From Thamnidium elegans (Eukaryota; Mucoromycota; Mucoromycetes; Mucorales; Mucoraceae), in contig JAIXMG010000007.1 of the NCBI GenBank assembly GCA_025201345.1, positions 1,054,001-1,118,000 on the forward strand: a stretch of DNA of 64,000 bases, written 5' to 3'. The position numbers and the translations under genes were made by a program. Positions 31,204-46,567 of this stretch are shown in pieces. The notes under the pieces were generated by a model. The model did not search any database. It had not been told where the DNA came from and saw only the letters and a list, made by a program, of their open reading frames with translations. The number at the start of each line of letters is the position of its first letter. Position 1 is the first letter of the stretch.

Positions 31204-34200
31204 CTATAAAATGGATAATGATTGTTGATTCACCATTTCACTGTAAGCACCATTTAATTTCAAAAGTTCCCAATGAGTTCCTTGTTCAATAATGGTTCCA
31301 TTCTTGACGACACAAATCAGGTCTGCATCTTTAATAGTAGATAAACGATGAGCGATTGTGATAGTTGTTCTACCACCTTCTTGGATGATATTATCCAATG
31401 CATCTTGAACAAGACGTTCAGACTCACTATCAAGAGCCGAAGTAGCCTCGTCTAATAATAAAACCTTGGGTTTACGAATAAGAGCTCGAGCAATAGCAAT
31501 ACGTTGCTTTTGACCACCAGAAAGTTGCGAACCCTTATCACCAACACGTGTATCGTATCCTTCTGGAAGCGTAGAGATAAATTGATGAATATTAGAAGAC
31601 TTACAAGCAGTTTCAACTTCTTCTTGAGAGATTTCGATACCATCTTCAATACCAAATCGGATATTTTCACCAATAGTTAAATCAAACAGACAAGGTTCTT
31701 GAGATACAAGCGCCATATGACTACGAAGGTTATAAACAGAGTACGACTTGACATTTTGATCATCTAAAGAAACCGTTCCCTTCAAAGGATCATACCAACG
31801 TTGAAGCATGCCAATTGTAGTTGATTTACCACAACCAGACGGACCAACCAAAGCAATTGTTTGACCAGATTTTCCCTTAAAATTAAAGTCTCCGTCAAAG
31901 ATGGAAATTTCAGGACGAGCAGGGTACGCAAACTTGATATTTTTGAGATCGATATTTCCTTCCAAGGACCCAGTCTTGGGCTCAATACCTTCTAATTCAG
32001 GGTCAATCAAAGGTTGACGCTCAATAACTTCAAGAGAGGCGATTGCAGCATACTTGGCTTTTGAGAATGTAGCAGCAAATGTAGTACAACGACCAGCTGC
32101 TTCAGCCGTAGTCATAATTACGGTCATACTAGTAAACATTTGAGGGAAATCAATCGTACCATTGGCAATTAAACGAGCACCGGCATAAAATGCAATAGCA
32201 CTGGTATACATATTGATACCCTTACCAAAAGCGGCAGCAATAGAAGAAAGATATGCCTTCTTGGTAGCAAGTTGATGGGGACGATCGGTAGCATGATAGT
32301 AACGGTCTTCAAAATGAGATTGCTTGTTTAAAGCAGCAACAGTACGTACTTCACGAATAGCTTCACCAGCCACTTGACCACTTTCGGCATTTGCCTTTTT
32401 AGTGTTATCTTCGAACCCCTTTTGAACACGGAACTCGTATGCTGTGGCAGCAGAAAGGAAAGGAGACATACAGAGAGTGATCAAGGTAAGTTGCCAACTA
32501 CGAGAAAATGCCAAACCCAGACCGATAATGATAGTAACTATAAGTTGAGTGACATCGCCCCAAACTTTAGTGATCATTTCGTTTACGTTACGCGCGTCAA
32601 CCGCCAACTTGGTAGTCAAAGACCCGGTATTATTTTCTTCTCTATCAAAAAACCCGATTTCTTGTTTCAAATAAGATTCGAATACTTGAGACCTAAACCG
32701 TTTTGAGAACTTTTCGCCACAGATTTCATAACAAGCGAATTGAGTTGCGTTACCAATAAAAGCCGCAATACCAAGCATAGAAAAGATAAAAGCATATAAA
32801 TTGGTACCTAAAAGAGGACCAGGGCGAATATCTTGGTTAGGTAAACTAAGAATAACAACCACATTTGAAAATGAGTAAGCGTAAACGGGGAAGATAGCAC
32901 CAGCAATAGCGGAACCAAAGATACCAGCAAAAAGGTATTTCCATTCTTCTCTCATGGCCAAAAAAATCTTTTTAAAAGGGGCACCTTGTTTTTTCATTTC
33001 ATTTTTAAGTCGCGTAGCTTCTTGAATCTTGAGATCGTAAGCATCAATTTGATTTTTTTCCTTGATTTTTTCATCGTCGTAATGACTATGAGTAGTGACA
33101 GTGGTAAGGACATGACGAAGCGCATTTTCTTGATCTTCAATTTTCTTTTGTACTTCTAATTCTTCTTGACGTAACAAATCTGCAGGGTCTTCTTCAGCTG
33201 TCTCGGCTGCATGTCTAGCTTGGTTAACATCAATAGCTTGTTTTCTAACCAAATTTGCATAAGAGCCATTAACCTGGATCAACTGTTCGTGGGTTCCTTG
33301 TTCAATAATATTTCCTTGATCAAGCACAACAATAAGATCAGATTTGATAATAGTAGAAAGACGATGAGCAACAACAATAGTAGTTCTGTTAGCGGAGGCA
33401 CGGTCAAGCGCGTTTTGTACAAGACGTTCAGATTGAGTATCTAAAGCAGAAGTAGCCTATAAATAAAATAAATGTTAATAAATATACTTCTGATATTATT
33501 ATTATTATTTGTTTTACCTCATCTAATAATAAAATTGTAGGATTCTTTAAAATAGCACGAGCAATAGCAATACGCTGTTTTTGACCACCCGATAACATAC
33601 CGCCTTGTTCACCCACGAGTGTATCATATCCTTGAGGCAATTGAGAGATAAACGTATGACAGTTCGCTTCTTTACAAGTAGAAACAATATCCTTTTCAGA
33701 AACATCGCCTTGTGTACCCATAAGTAAATTTTGACGAATGGTCATGTTAAATAAGACAGGTTCTTGAGAGACAACACCGATTTGTTGACGTAACCAACGA
33801 ACATTAAGGTCCTTGACATTAGTACCATCTAAACTGACCGCACCAGAGAGGGCATCATAAAACCGTTGTACCAATTGAATAGTTGTTGATTTACCAGACC
33901 CTGAAGGACCAACAAATGCAACCGTCATACCTGGTTCAATTTTGATGTTTAACCCTTTTAAGATAAGAAGATCAGGACGGGTTGGGTATTTGAATGTAAC
34001 GTCTTTAAATTCTATAGAGCCACGAACAGTATCAGGAATAAGTCCGTCTTTAGCTTCGGAATTGATATCAGGAACACGATCAATGATTTCGTATAACTTG
34101 TATGCAGCTCCTCTTGCACTAGAGACAGCAGATAAATTAGGTGGTAACTTTAAAAACGAAATAGTACCCATCATCATAGCTTTTTAAGAATTAGAGGTTA

Positions 34201-35263
34201 GTATATGAGGAAACGAAATAAAAAATGGTTTTGTTTTTACCTAAAAATACAACGAAAACGTTGGGACCAGTAAGTCTGCCTTCAATGACAAGCGAAGAAC
34301 CATACCATAAAGCCAAACCAAACCCACTAAATTGAAGGAACATAAACGTGCCAAACCCAATACCAGTACTAAACGCACGTTTGACACCAACTCGACTAGC
34401 GTCTTCAAGTTTCACATCGTACCTAGCCGTAAATCTCTTTTGCAACGTATAAGAATAAACGGTACGAATGGATTGAAAGGCCTGTTCAGCAACCGAGCCA
34501 GCTTCAGCATAAGATTTTTGCGCTAAACCAGTATACTTTGTAATAAAGTAAGCTAAAGTACCACCAGTTGCAATAAGTAAAGGAAGAATAGCCAACATGA
34601 CAAGAGCCATTTGCCAACCTATATATAAATAAGTAAAAATGCTTAAAATGATAGAATAAAAAAAAGGGGTATACCTTTAACAAACGCAACAATAAAACCT
34701 GCAGTAAATTGACCTATCAAAGTGACAAATTGACCAAATTTTTCAGATATACCATCTTGTACAATTTGAGTATCAGAAGCCAAGCGAGTATTTAAAGATC
34801 CATCTTCGGCCGCATCGAACCAACTCATATCTTGTTTCAAGACCGAATGAAGATACAATCCGCGAATACGACGCGTTTGACTTTCACCTGTCAAAACCCA
34901 TAAACAATTGGAGATATAGGCTGCTACCATAGCAACGCTACCCATAATGGCCATAATATGGATAATTGGAAGAACCGCACCCAAAAGTTGACTGGGATCA
35001 GCTAATGACGCAGTAAGGTTATTAATGAAATTGCCATAGATTAAAATCGAAACAGGCTGAAGTGCACCTGCACCAACAGAGAAAACAATAGCAACGATAA
35101 TTAAGCAACGTTCTTGAAAGGTAGCGAATCGAAATAACCGAGTCATGGAAACCATTGGTTGTTTTGGCTTCTTGACCTTTTTTTTGGTTTTTGTTTCGAC
35201 ATTTTGTGTTGATAATGTGTTCATAGATATCGAACCGAGTTCGGTCTTTTCGTCTTTTGACAT
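31204..35263 (-). CDS. Full-size ABCB/P-glycoprotein-type ABC transporter
   Basis: Four exons (minus): 35263-34675, 34618-34241, 34179-33518, 33456-31204; 1293 aa, arranged TMD1-NBD1-TMD2-NBD2. TMD1 starts about residue 55 after a Lys-rich cytosolic tail. NBD1: Walker A GPSGSGKST (about 413), VVSQEPVLFNMTI (Q-loop), signature LSGGQKQRIAIARAIL, Walker B ILLLDE. A charged linker follows, then TMD2, and NBD2: GPSGCGKST (about 1075), LVSQEPCLFDLTI, LSGGQKQRIAIARALI, LLLDEATSALDSESERLVQ and AHRLSTI. Both ATP sites look complete. Known: such pumps export hydrophobic compounds or peptides (MDR/Ste6-like) at the plasma membrane. Substrate unknown. Length matches P-glycoprotein (about 1280). Confidence 0.95.
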
Positions 35264-36375
35264 GTTGAAAAAAAGTCTAAAGAAAATAACGAAACGATAA
35301 ACTATAGAAGGAGAAAAAGAAAAGAAAACAAAAAACTGTAAAATTTACTTCTCTTTTATATCAAAAAAAAAAAAAAAAAAGGCTTATTAATTTGATTTGT
35401 ACTCGGTTTTTTTTTTTTTTTTTTTTTTTTTTGAATCATAAGCGGATTTTCAGCGAACATGCTGCTGTATACCACTTTTTTTTTTATCCCGTCCAGTTAA
35501 ATCAATATTACTGCGGCAGTGTTTCTCGTTAATATATCAATACTTTACAGATAAAAATACTTACATAAAAGGAAAAAAAGACCAATTGCTTGGGTTGGGG
35601 AGCCTCTGGTGCGCTCTCTCGGATTTTTTGATCCTACAGACGCGGTTTGTGTAACTAGCTGGCATGAAAAATTAATTTTTAATCCAAGTCTTGGTGCTTC
35701 TAAATAAATAAATTTTATAGTGGTCAACGGTCAAAGATGACTGAACGGAGAACGGAACAACTAGTTCCCGATGAAAGATAGAAAAATTACAAACAAAGAA
35801 AGGATAAATTTTTAGTGTGTTCATGTGTGCTTTGCTTTTCTTTTCTTCAAATAGTACATAGTTACCATATATAGAGAACTTATCTTGTAACTATTTTTTC
35901 CTTTTTTCAATATTTTAAAAACGTAAAAAAGATCAGAGTCGGCTTAATTTCAATGCCGAACTTTCTATATATTCTATAAAATTTCTTTTGTAAGGCATTC
36001 TTTTTTTATTCTTTTGCTAATCTAGTTAAAAATGGCCGAATCAGTTAACTAACGATACCTGATATAGCGGAGTATCATTAGTTACACTGACACATCATGC
36101 CTGGGTAAAAGTTAACATTTTGTTTGTATATTATTGGATTCTTGGCGTGTTATGTTGATAAGCCGCCAAAGACAGTTTTTGTATGACTCGAGACGTATTA
36201 GCATATACTCAACGTTAAAAGAAAATAGTGTGACGCTCAAAAGTGTTTATTGGTGAGTGGTTACCAATAACTATGGTCTCTTAACGCTACTATATATACA
36301 TATGGTAATGACGGATCGAATTACTTAAGGTACACATTTTAAGCTAATAACAAAAAGTGTTTATTTGATATAAAA
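35264..36375. other. ABC transporter promoter and flank
   Basis: No gene supported. Poly-A 35362-35380, poly-T 35409-35432. A minus-strand frame 35727-35545 (60 codons) has no recognisable family. Confidence 0.4.
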
Positions 36376-37443
<1,068 letters not shown>

Positions 37444-38442
37444 GCTTTTTTTTTGTGTGTAAGAAGAAAGGTGCAGAAGAAAAGAAAAGAAAAAACAAAA
37501 AAAGAAAAAGAAAAAAAGATTTATTTCTATTTCAGTGCATGCGCAAACAGAAAAAAATCATATGTTTCTTGTAACCATTTTGACAGGTTCAATTTAATGG
37601 GTGGGATCCGAAAATAATGGGATAAAGTGTTGTTATCATACAGAAGGTTCAGAATTCCCCTTTTTGATTGGAGCTATCAATTAATGTCTACTCAATTCCA
37701 GCCAACGGAACTTGCAATATAACCTTAAAACATAGCAATCGATAATTTACTGAACTCGTAAAAAAAAAAAACGATGGCGACTGTTGTCATGCCGACGAGA
37801 CATGAAGCTGATGACACTTTCTATTGTAGTTTATTTCAACTAAATCTCTACTCATTTGTTAAACATGCTAGTTTACATCGCTACCAAACCCTCATCAAGC
37901 TCACCGAATTATAATTGATAAATTATCCCGCACATATACACCTCCATAAGTTCTAAAAAAAAAAAAAAAAAAAAAAAAAAGGCGTACACATTGTAATTAG
38001 GATCAACGTGATATGTACTTGTTCAAAAAGAAATAATCGTTCGTTAATTATTCTGTATATCATGTGTCTAATCAAGCTAGAAAATGTATAATTAAGAACC
38101 ATTATTGTTTCACAGAAAATCGTAACCCGTTCAATTTTCATCCTTTTACATCGGCTTATCCGTTTTTATACTCTTTCCCATAATCTATTTACAAATAAAG
38201 TTATACTTTGTTCGCATAATGGCCTGATATCCTTTAGTATATGATTAACTTATCTGGTACTATTTTTTTTTAAAAAAAAAAAATCAAAGAACCATAATAT
38301 TCTATTAAATTTCGTGCTACATATATATTTGCTCCAGCTCCGTTTATAAATGTATATTTTGTATTTCGGTCTCTTTTTCTTTTCTTTTCTTTTAATATGA
38401 AGGGATTGACGAGAGAAAGTGGTCTAATATATTTACAAGAAT
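37444..38442. other. Intergenic
   Basis: No gene supported. A run at 37956-37980, T-A tract at 38264-38283, CTTTT repeats 38377-38393. Confidence 0.4.
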
Positions 38443-40329
38443 TTAAAAATTAAACTTTTCACGAAAGGCGTCTAAATTACGATGATGACACTGTGTAGCA
38501 AGGTCTTCAAGGTTCATACTAACAATCAATTGAATATTTAACAGGTGTTATAAAATAAATAAATAAATAAAAACTTACATGTACATTAATAATCGTAGGC
38601 TATTCCATATATTATCATTTGTACCATTGGGTATATCAATAGAGAAACTATTTTCTGTCGAGTTAGAACATTGACCGGCAGTAAGTACAGCAGCGCGTTG
38701 GAGCGCGAGAGAAGTTAACAAGTGTTGTGCAGCTTCTTGATGTTGACCCAAGTTCATATAACTAATTGCCAAGTTATACCTCGCACGTACGTAGGATGGA
38801 TTAATCTCAAGCGCATTAATATACATTTCAATAGCTCCTAGACTATCTCGTGCGTTTGCTAAAGTGGCACCAACTTTATTCCATAATTGATAATCATCAG
38901 GTTTTGTTATTAAAGCTGATTTGAAACAATCAATTGCCTTATGATATTCTTCTGACATATTAAACAATACTCCTAACCCAACTTGGACATCAGCATCCAT
39001 TTCCTCGCCAGGGCATGTTCTAGCCGCTTCTAAAAAAATATGTGCGATATAATCGTGTCTCTTGATCGGATCTGTATAATCTCTACCCAATTCACTTTCT
39101 TTTAGTATATGTTTGTATTTATGGTTATTTGCAATCCATTGCTCTAAGCAGTTGTAAGCATCCATACGACAGTGTTCATTTCTATAACTGATAGACAGAG
39201 CTAACCAAGCATCTAGACAATTGGGATCCATTAAAACTGCTTTCTCTAAAGCTGTAATAGCTGCTTTATCACGTTCGTTTTCTTGTTGCTTTAAACCTAA
39301 TCGTTCCCATGCTTTTGCATCATTTGGATCTAATTGAGTCTTTGCTTCCAGAGCTAATATCGAATCCGCCAAAGTAACATGTTCTTTATCAATAGCGTCC
39401 TGCCTTGCTAGATAAGGATTATTCAAAATCGGTACATAATTTTCATAATCGGGGTTGATAGATCGATAACCATACACTTTACCATCCGGCTTTAACCTAT
39501 TCCATTGGCGTATTTCATTTATCTTTTGATCTGGGGATTGATTGTATTTGGGCCAATCTGTAATATCTAAGCTCTGTAACCCAACAACATTATTTTGTTG
39601 ACGTACTTCATGATGTGCAAACTCTTTATCCCAATCATGATCAAATACTATACTATTATCTTCCACTTCCTCAAACGCTCTTTTAAAAGCCAATTGTTCT
39701 TCTTCGGAAACATCGGAACATGTAGCCTGCTGAGAATAAACACTTGAAAATTCTTCAGACCATGGAGGCGTTGCGGTATGATGGCGCTGATAAATAGTTT
39801 CAAACTCTTCAAATGAGTGCGTAGTTGGTGGATGATACGAATTGAAATCTCTAGTCCAATCTTCAGGTATTAAATGATGTTGACGAGGTGTATAAAACCC
39901 AGTTTTTATTGTTGGTTCATTATGTTGTTGAAAGAATTCGGTAGCCAACTAGAATACAGTTTTAAAAATGCTTTTTTTTTTTGGGTTATTTATTTTGTGT
40001 AACTTTTACCTTATCATGGCTGATTTGTGCAGGACTTTGATGACTTCGAAATCCGGTTGTCACCTTTTTAATAAAGGGTCAGAAAACCTTGTTACAAAAA
40101 AAATAAAAAATTATACGTTACTTTTGAACTTTGACCTTTTTGTATAAAATGTTCCTACAAACAATAAAATTACACGTGAATAAGAGATCAAAAAAAAAAA
40201 AATATTTAAAAGCTTATAATATTTTACCTGTTGTAAACTTCTATCTTGTCCCAACTGCTTCATTAAATGAGTAAGACCATTACTGGATCCACAATCGCTA
40301 TTAGCTCCAGCTAATTTAGAAAACACCAT
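38443..40329 (-). CDS. PEX5: Peroxisomal targeting signal 1 receptor PEX5
   Basis: Four exons (minus): 40329-40228, 40063-40010, 39948-38579, 38518-38443; 533 aa. Seen: N-terminal CGSSNGLTHLMKQLGQDRSL with Cys13, the conserved site whose ubiquitination drives receptor recycling; three WxxxF-type Pex14 motifs WTRDF, WSEEF and WDKEF between about 80 and 160; then TPRs from about 205 to 460 (DPNDAKAWERLGLKQQENER, DPNCLDAWLALSISYRNE, LGVLFNMSEEYHKAIDCFKS, KPDDYQLWNKVGATLANARD, NPSYVRARYNLAISYMNLGQ). The C-terminus RNLDAFREKF is typical. Known: binds SKL-type PTS1 cargo in the cytosol and docks at Pex13/14. Shorter than many fungal Pex5 (about 570-650) because the N-terminal half is compact. Confidence 0.95.
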
Positions 40330-41809
40330 GTACCTCTATTAAAAAAGTAAAAAAAAAAAAAAAAAAATAGAACAGAAGAAAAAGAGTTTTTTTTTAAAAG
40401 AATAAAAATATAAAAGTAGATATTAGACTGATTGAAATTTAAAAACCCATGGTATGAGCGTCGATTATCATAGATAGGATATAGAAGCGGTGTTTTTTTT
40501 TCGCGGGCAGTTAATATAATACTTTACCATTGAATTGTACCAAAAGGAAGAAGAGAAGACAAAAACAGAAAAAAGCAATTGTGTCATTATATAAACCCAA
40601 TTATTGTGCGTTACCATTTGTCGTTTAGTTTTAACCCAAGCAAAAAAAAAAAAAAAAAAAAAGTCCAGTGATACTTTTTTTTATTTTTTCGTATAAACAT
40701 AAAGACCTATTAGAAATATATACGACAAGAATCAATTATGTTTACTAGTGTATATCTATACCACTCTTTCATTCCTCTATATCAATGTACAAAAACTTAC
40801 TCATCTTTACCCGTAAGTTCCTTTATGCCGGATTCGGAAAGAAAAAGCTTGTGAAAGTAAGAATTTTCACACACATCGCTCAGTAGACACAAATTAAGAA
40901 AATGATTACTCAGTCAGCATAAAAATTTTACTTGTTCATTTAATATTTATTTGGCTTATATTTACCATATTTTTCCTTGTCGATCAAACACTTTATATCT
41001 ATCCATGCGTTACATAATTATAACTATCAAGTATTATTATCGAAATATACAACACATACACCATAGTTTATTATTAGAGAAGTTTTATTAAAGATACTTC
41101 GGATTATAAAACAGAGAAAGCGTGAATGTTTCCCCTGATTCACATTTTAGTTGTAAGCACATTCTGTTAATTTTACGTGTATTGCCTTACAGTTATTCCA
41201 CAAAGAGTCTGTGAATCTAGATTTGAATTCCAAGCTATATTTTCCCATCAAAAGCACAAAAACAGTAAATCAGAACCAAAATATTGTACAAAATAACCAT
41301 ATCCAACCAGAGCCAGAAAAAAAAACAGTTTTTCTAGGTGCTATTGCGTCTAATTCGAATAACCCTTGCAAGTTATGAAGCATGTATTATAGTAAGATCT
41401 TTTCTTTTTTCTTTTTCGAAAGTAAAAGAGGGGGTCGAGGTTTGTCTTCTTCTTGCTGTTACCTTCGAGAAATGGTAGTGGTGATAGAGATTCGTCCTCA
41501 TGTAGATGCATATCTTGGGATTTCGCCTCTGCCTTCAGTGACTGAATAGCTGGTACTTTTGAACTTCCCCCCTTCTCTCCTCTCTTTTTTTTTCTTGTGC
41601 TTTTATTAGGGACTCTTTTACTCTTATACCACCCACAAAGTTTGTCGTTGTCTTTTATTAGGTCCCGGTTTCTTTGGGAATAGTAGTACTATTACCTTAT
41701 CGCTGTTGTTCCTGTTAATTAAAGACTATCTCTTTAAGAACTGAAAATAGTATACACATACACACATACACTTCAGTAAAGTTCAATCTTCATATTTACC
41801 TTTTAACTT

Positions 41810-41959
41810 ATGTTCGATTTGATAAAACTATGCTTCCAGCGGTCTTACACTCCTTTGATTTGGCAACAAGCTATTATCTTTCCAATATACAAAAAAGGTG
41901 ATGCTTCTTCTCCAGCCAACTATAGGTCTATCTCTCTTACTTCAGTAATTTTAATGTGA
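41810..41959 (+). pseudogene. Non-LTR retrotransposon reverse-transcriptase fragment
   Basis: A 49-codon open frame reads PLIWQQAIIFPIYKKGDASS then PANYRSISLTSVILM before a stop. The W..A.I.PIYKKGD...P.NYR.ISLT pattern is the finger region of LINE reverse transcriptases. No catalytic YxDD or endonuclease sequence is present nearby, so this is a short relic. Confidence 0.82.
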
Positions 41960-43397
41960 GGGAGGATGAATCCTTTCAATGCGTCCCAAATATTATAAAG
42001 GCATACAATAGATAATAAAATCTCTATTATATTCTAGCTAGCTACATTATATATCATTACGGTCACATTAATTATATGCCAATTGCCTTGAATATATTTG
42101 CGTCGAAAACTATTTTATTAGAATTTAAAATGGTTCTAATGTTTGAGCTCTCGTAGTAAGAGATACACAACATATATATATTTTTTTTACAATAACTTTG
42201 GACGAGCTCAAGAACTACTTAAAGTGTTATAATCCATCATTGTTTGTCCATTATCCTTTTAATACACTCGTTTTTACATGAATGTTTAGGCATCACTTCT
42301 AAAAAGGGTCATTTTAACAGTGATTGAAATAAAAGTCAGGAAACGATTCTTTTGCCCAGGTTACATAGTAAAAGTTAATCGTTAGGACGTTGTCTTTAAT
42401 ATCAAACATTGAAAACTGCTTAATCTATATTTTTCTGCTTTTTTTTGTTGTTGTTCATTCTTGGCCACTTTTGATCATTTTGGGGGTCAACCCCTTTTGT
42501 TTTTCGGATTTTTTTCGCGATTACTCCGGATCAAATTTATCTATCTTTATAGAAAAAACAATGGTGATAGTATGCTCTTTCAGGCGCTTCTAATGCATTA
42601 AAAATCATATTATATTAAAAAATAATGAGCGAGCAATTACCTTTTTTTTACTTGACGTTTTAACTAAGCGGACCTTAAGCTGGTGTTTTATTAAAAGCGT
42701 ATTTATAAAATGAAGTATTAAAATATATAAATTATCTAACACAACGTTATATATCTAGTAACTTTTTCGAACCACAACAGAAGAGTTTTCGATATTAAAA
42801 AGAGATGCTACGCATTTTGCTAATTTTCTTGTTCTTAAATGGGAAGCTTCTGGTTACAATTTTGCTACTTTCCCAGACATAACCTCACCAGCTTTATGGA
42901 CTTACTCGTATAGGCTGACGGCTAATGATACAAGTAATTTAAATTCTAGAATCAGGTCAAGTTTTACTTCTTTCTATTGTAGGTCACATATAAATTATAA
43001 TCTATATATTTAACTTTTGTTTTTCGTAGCCTTCACCTCTTTTAACTCAATCATTTGTATGGTTTGATATTTTTCGTGTTGACCCAAATACAAAAGGTAA
43101 AATGTACAAACTCCTACATATTAGAAAAGCAATTAGAAAAGCTACATAATATACCTACGCTTGATTACTTACATATCGCTACTGCATCGAACTATAATAC
43201 AACAATGATACAAAGTAATATATATTTAACACGAAGATCGGATTTAGAATAGTAAGTATATCTGTTAGACGCTATTGTACGCTTGTCTCGAAGCGTATAA
43301 TGATGGATTATATCAACTCGTAATACAATATAAAATTAAGAAATCCATCAATATGCCGAGGTACTCCAGCTGTAGTTATTCCTACGGCCACCAGCTC

Positions 43398-43437
43398 CTA
43401 CTGTATTTCCGGTTCAATTGAACTGGAAATACAGTAG
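43398..43437. repeat. 40-bp near-perfect palindrome
   Basis: Left half CTACTGTATTTCCGGTTCAA and right half TTGAACTGGAAATACAGTAG are reverse complements with a single mismatch (G versus A at the 14th base). GCTC/GAGC outside extends pairing past a 2-nt bulge. It would form a long hairpin or cruciform; it lies about 180 bp upstream of the RPC40 start. Confidence 0.85.
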
Positions 43438-43615
43438 TTGAGCCTTTAAGAATGTTTTTTTACTCTTTAAAAGAAGTCACTTTTTTTTAGGGTGCACAAG
43501 GACGGCCTTAATTTGACGTCTCAACATTTTAGAAAAAAAAAAAAAAAAAGCCTTTTAGAGAAACACTTTTTAAAACCTTTTTTTTTTTTTAGAAAAGACT
43601 GTATATATAATAAAA

Positions 43616-44994
43616 ATGAAGGACGCTCAACTTCCCGAAAATGTCGAACTTTTACGTACTCGTGTTGTAATTGAAAAGGACAGAGTTTTTAGTGTAAGTG
43701 CGAAAATTGTGACAAAGTAAAGCATTTGAACAGTATATTAAAAACGTCATGTCTATTATAGGTCAGTGGTAGTGATTATCCTAATCAATATCCTGGTATT
43801 GGCAACGGTTTCAACCTTGAAGAATTCAAAAAGGTATTGTTGTAAAACCAAGAAAAAACAAACATCTCAGTAACCAATTTTTTTTTTTTCAACTTTGCTA
43901 ATATTTTCTGTTCAATGTAGACATTCAAGGTCAAGATCCAGCGTCTTTCTAAGCACAGTGTTGAATTTGATTTAATTGGTATTGACGCGTCTATTGCTAA
44001 CGCCTTCCGTCGTATCATGATTGCCGAGGTAAAATAATATATACACATTTATGGCGTGATAGGTGATATTTATAATTATATTAGGTTCCTACTATGGCTA
44101 TTGAAAAGGTTTACGTTATGAACAATACTTCTATTATTCAAGATGAAGTTGTCGCACATCGTTTAGGTTTAATTCCTATCAAGGCCGATCCTCTCGAATT
44201 TGATTATATGACCGAAGATGGTGGACCTACCGATCTTAATACACTTGTATTCAAATTGAAGAAGAAGTGTGAGTTCAATCCTGAAGCTGCTGCTGATGAG
44301 ACAGATCCTAATAAGAAATATATCAACAGTTTCGGTAAGTCTTTTATTAAAAAGAGAGAGAAAGAGAGATTATTGATGATAAATTATTAGTTTATTCTGG
44401 TGATTTGGTTTGGGAACCCAAGGGTAACCAAGAAGAAAAGTTTGGTGATAACCCACCTAGACCTGTTCATGATGATATTGTTATTGCCAAGTTGAGACCT
44501 GGCCAAGAAATGGAAATGGAATTACATTGTCAAAAGGGTCTTGGTAGAGAACATGCCAAGTGGTCTCCTGTTGCTACAGCATCATACCGTATTCTTCCCG
44601 AAATCACAATTTTGGAACCTATTACCGGTGAAGATGCTGAAGAATTCAAAAAGTGTTTCGTTGATGGTGTTGTTGAAGTTGTCATGGAAAACGGTGTTAA
44701 AACTGCCAAGGTTGTTAATGCCCGTAAAGATACAGTCAGCAGAGAGGTTTTACGACACGATAAATTCATCGACAAGGTTCGTTTGACCCGTGTTCGTGAT
44801 CATTTCATTTGTAAGTTGTTTTCTATTATATAATATAATCCTGTAAATACTAAATATTTTAATTAGTCAATGTCGAAACTTCTGGTATTATTCCTGCCGA
44901 ACAAATTTTCCTTTCAGCACTTGATGTGTTTATGGATAAGATTAAGGACATTCAACCTCTCGTAGATCTTGTTGTATCAAACGAGCTCAACTAA
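43616..44994 (+). CDS. RPC40: RNA polymerase I/III shared subunit AC40 (RPAC1)
   Basis: Six exons: 43616-43693, 43762-43833, 43921-44028, 44085-44334, 44391-44810, 44867-44994; 351 aa. Seen: [20 protein letters not shown] then [20 protein letters not shown], the alpha-like dimerisation motif; [39 protein letters not shown] family block split across this stretch; and C-terminal [13 protein letters not shown]. Known: AC40 pairs with AC19 as the alpha-like assembly platform of Pol I and Pol III. Length (351) fits (yeast 335). Convergent with DAHP synthase, 134 bp between stops. Confidence 0.95.
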
Positions 44995-45128
44995 ATCATC
45001 ACAACCTTTTTCTTTATTCATTTACGTTTTTTTTTTCTTCATCTACCATTAAATTAGAAACCCCAAACTCGCACGCGTATAAAAAAAAAAATAATAATAA
45101 AAAAAGTCTATTAAAAAAAACTGTATAT

Positions 45129-46382
<1,254 letters not shown>

Positions 46383-46567
46383 TTTTATTAATGTTATTAA
46401 ATATATAAAAAAAAAAGAGGCAGGAATAAAAAAAAAAAAAAAAGCGATACAAAAGACCATTTGAAGTGTATTTATTTGTTTGTCCATTAGAGTTCCGCTA
46501 AACAAACAGGTTGAAAAAAAAATTGTTGCCAAAGTGACGTTTTTTTCTTTTCCTTTCTATATTCGAC
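46383..46567. promoter_or_regulatory. Compact bidirectional promoter DAHP synthase / MTQ2
   Basis: Only 185 bp separate the two divergent start codons, so both genes must share or interleave promoter elements. Contains an A run at 46428-46443. Confidence 0.6.

Larger units (their letters stand above)
40330..43615. other. 3.3-kb gene-poor region
   Basis: Mostly non-coding. Holds a reverse-transcriptase fragment (41810-41959), a possible eroded ORF at 42763-43013 (reads EEFSILKRDATHFANFLVLK then WEASGYNFATFPDITSPALW) followed by short exon-like pieces to 43249, and a strong palindrome at 43398-43437. No intact gene. Confidence 0.5.

Noticed and set aside
33207..33444. Plus-strand frames antisense to the ABC transporter
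   Set aside because: Shadows of the real minus-strand coding sequence.
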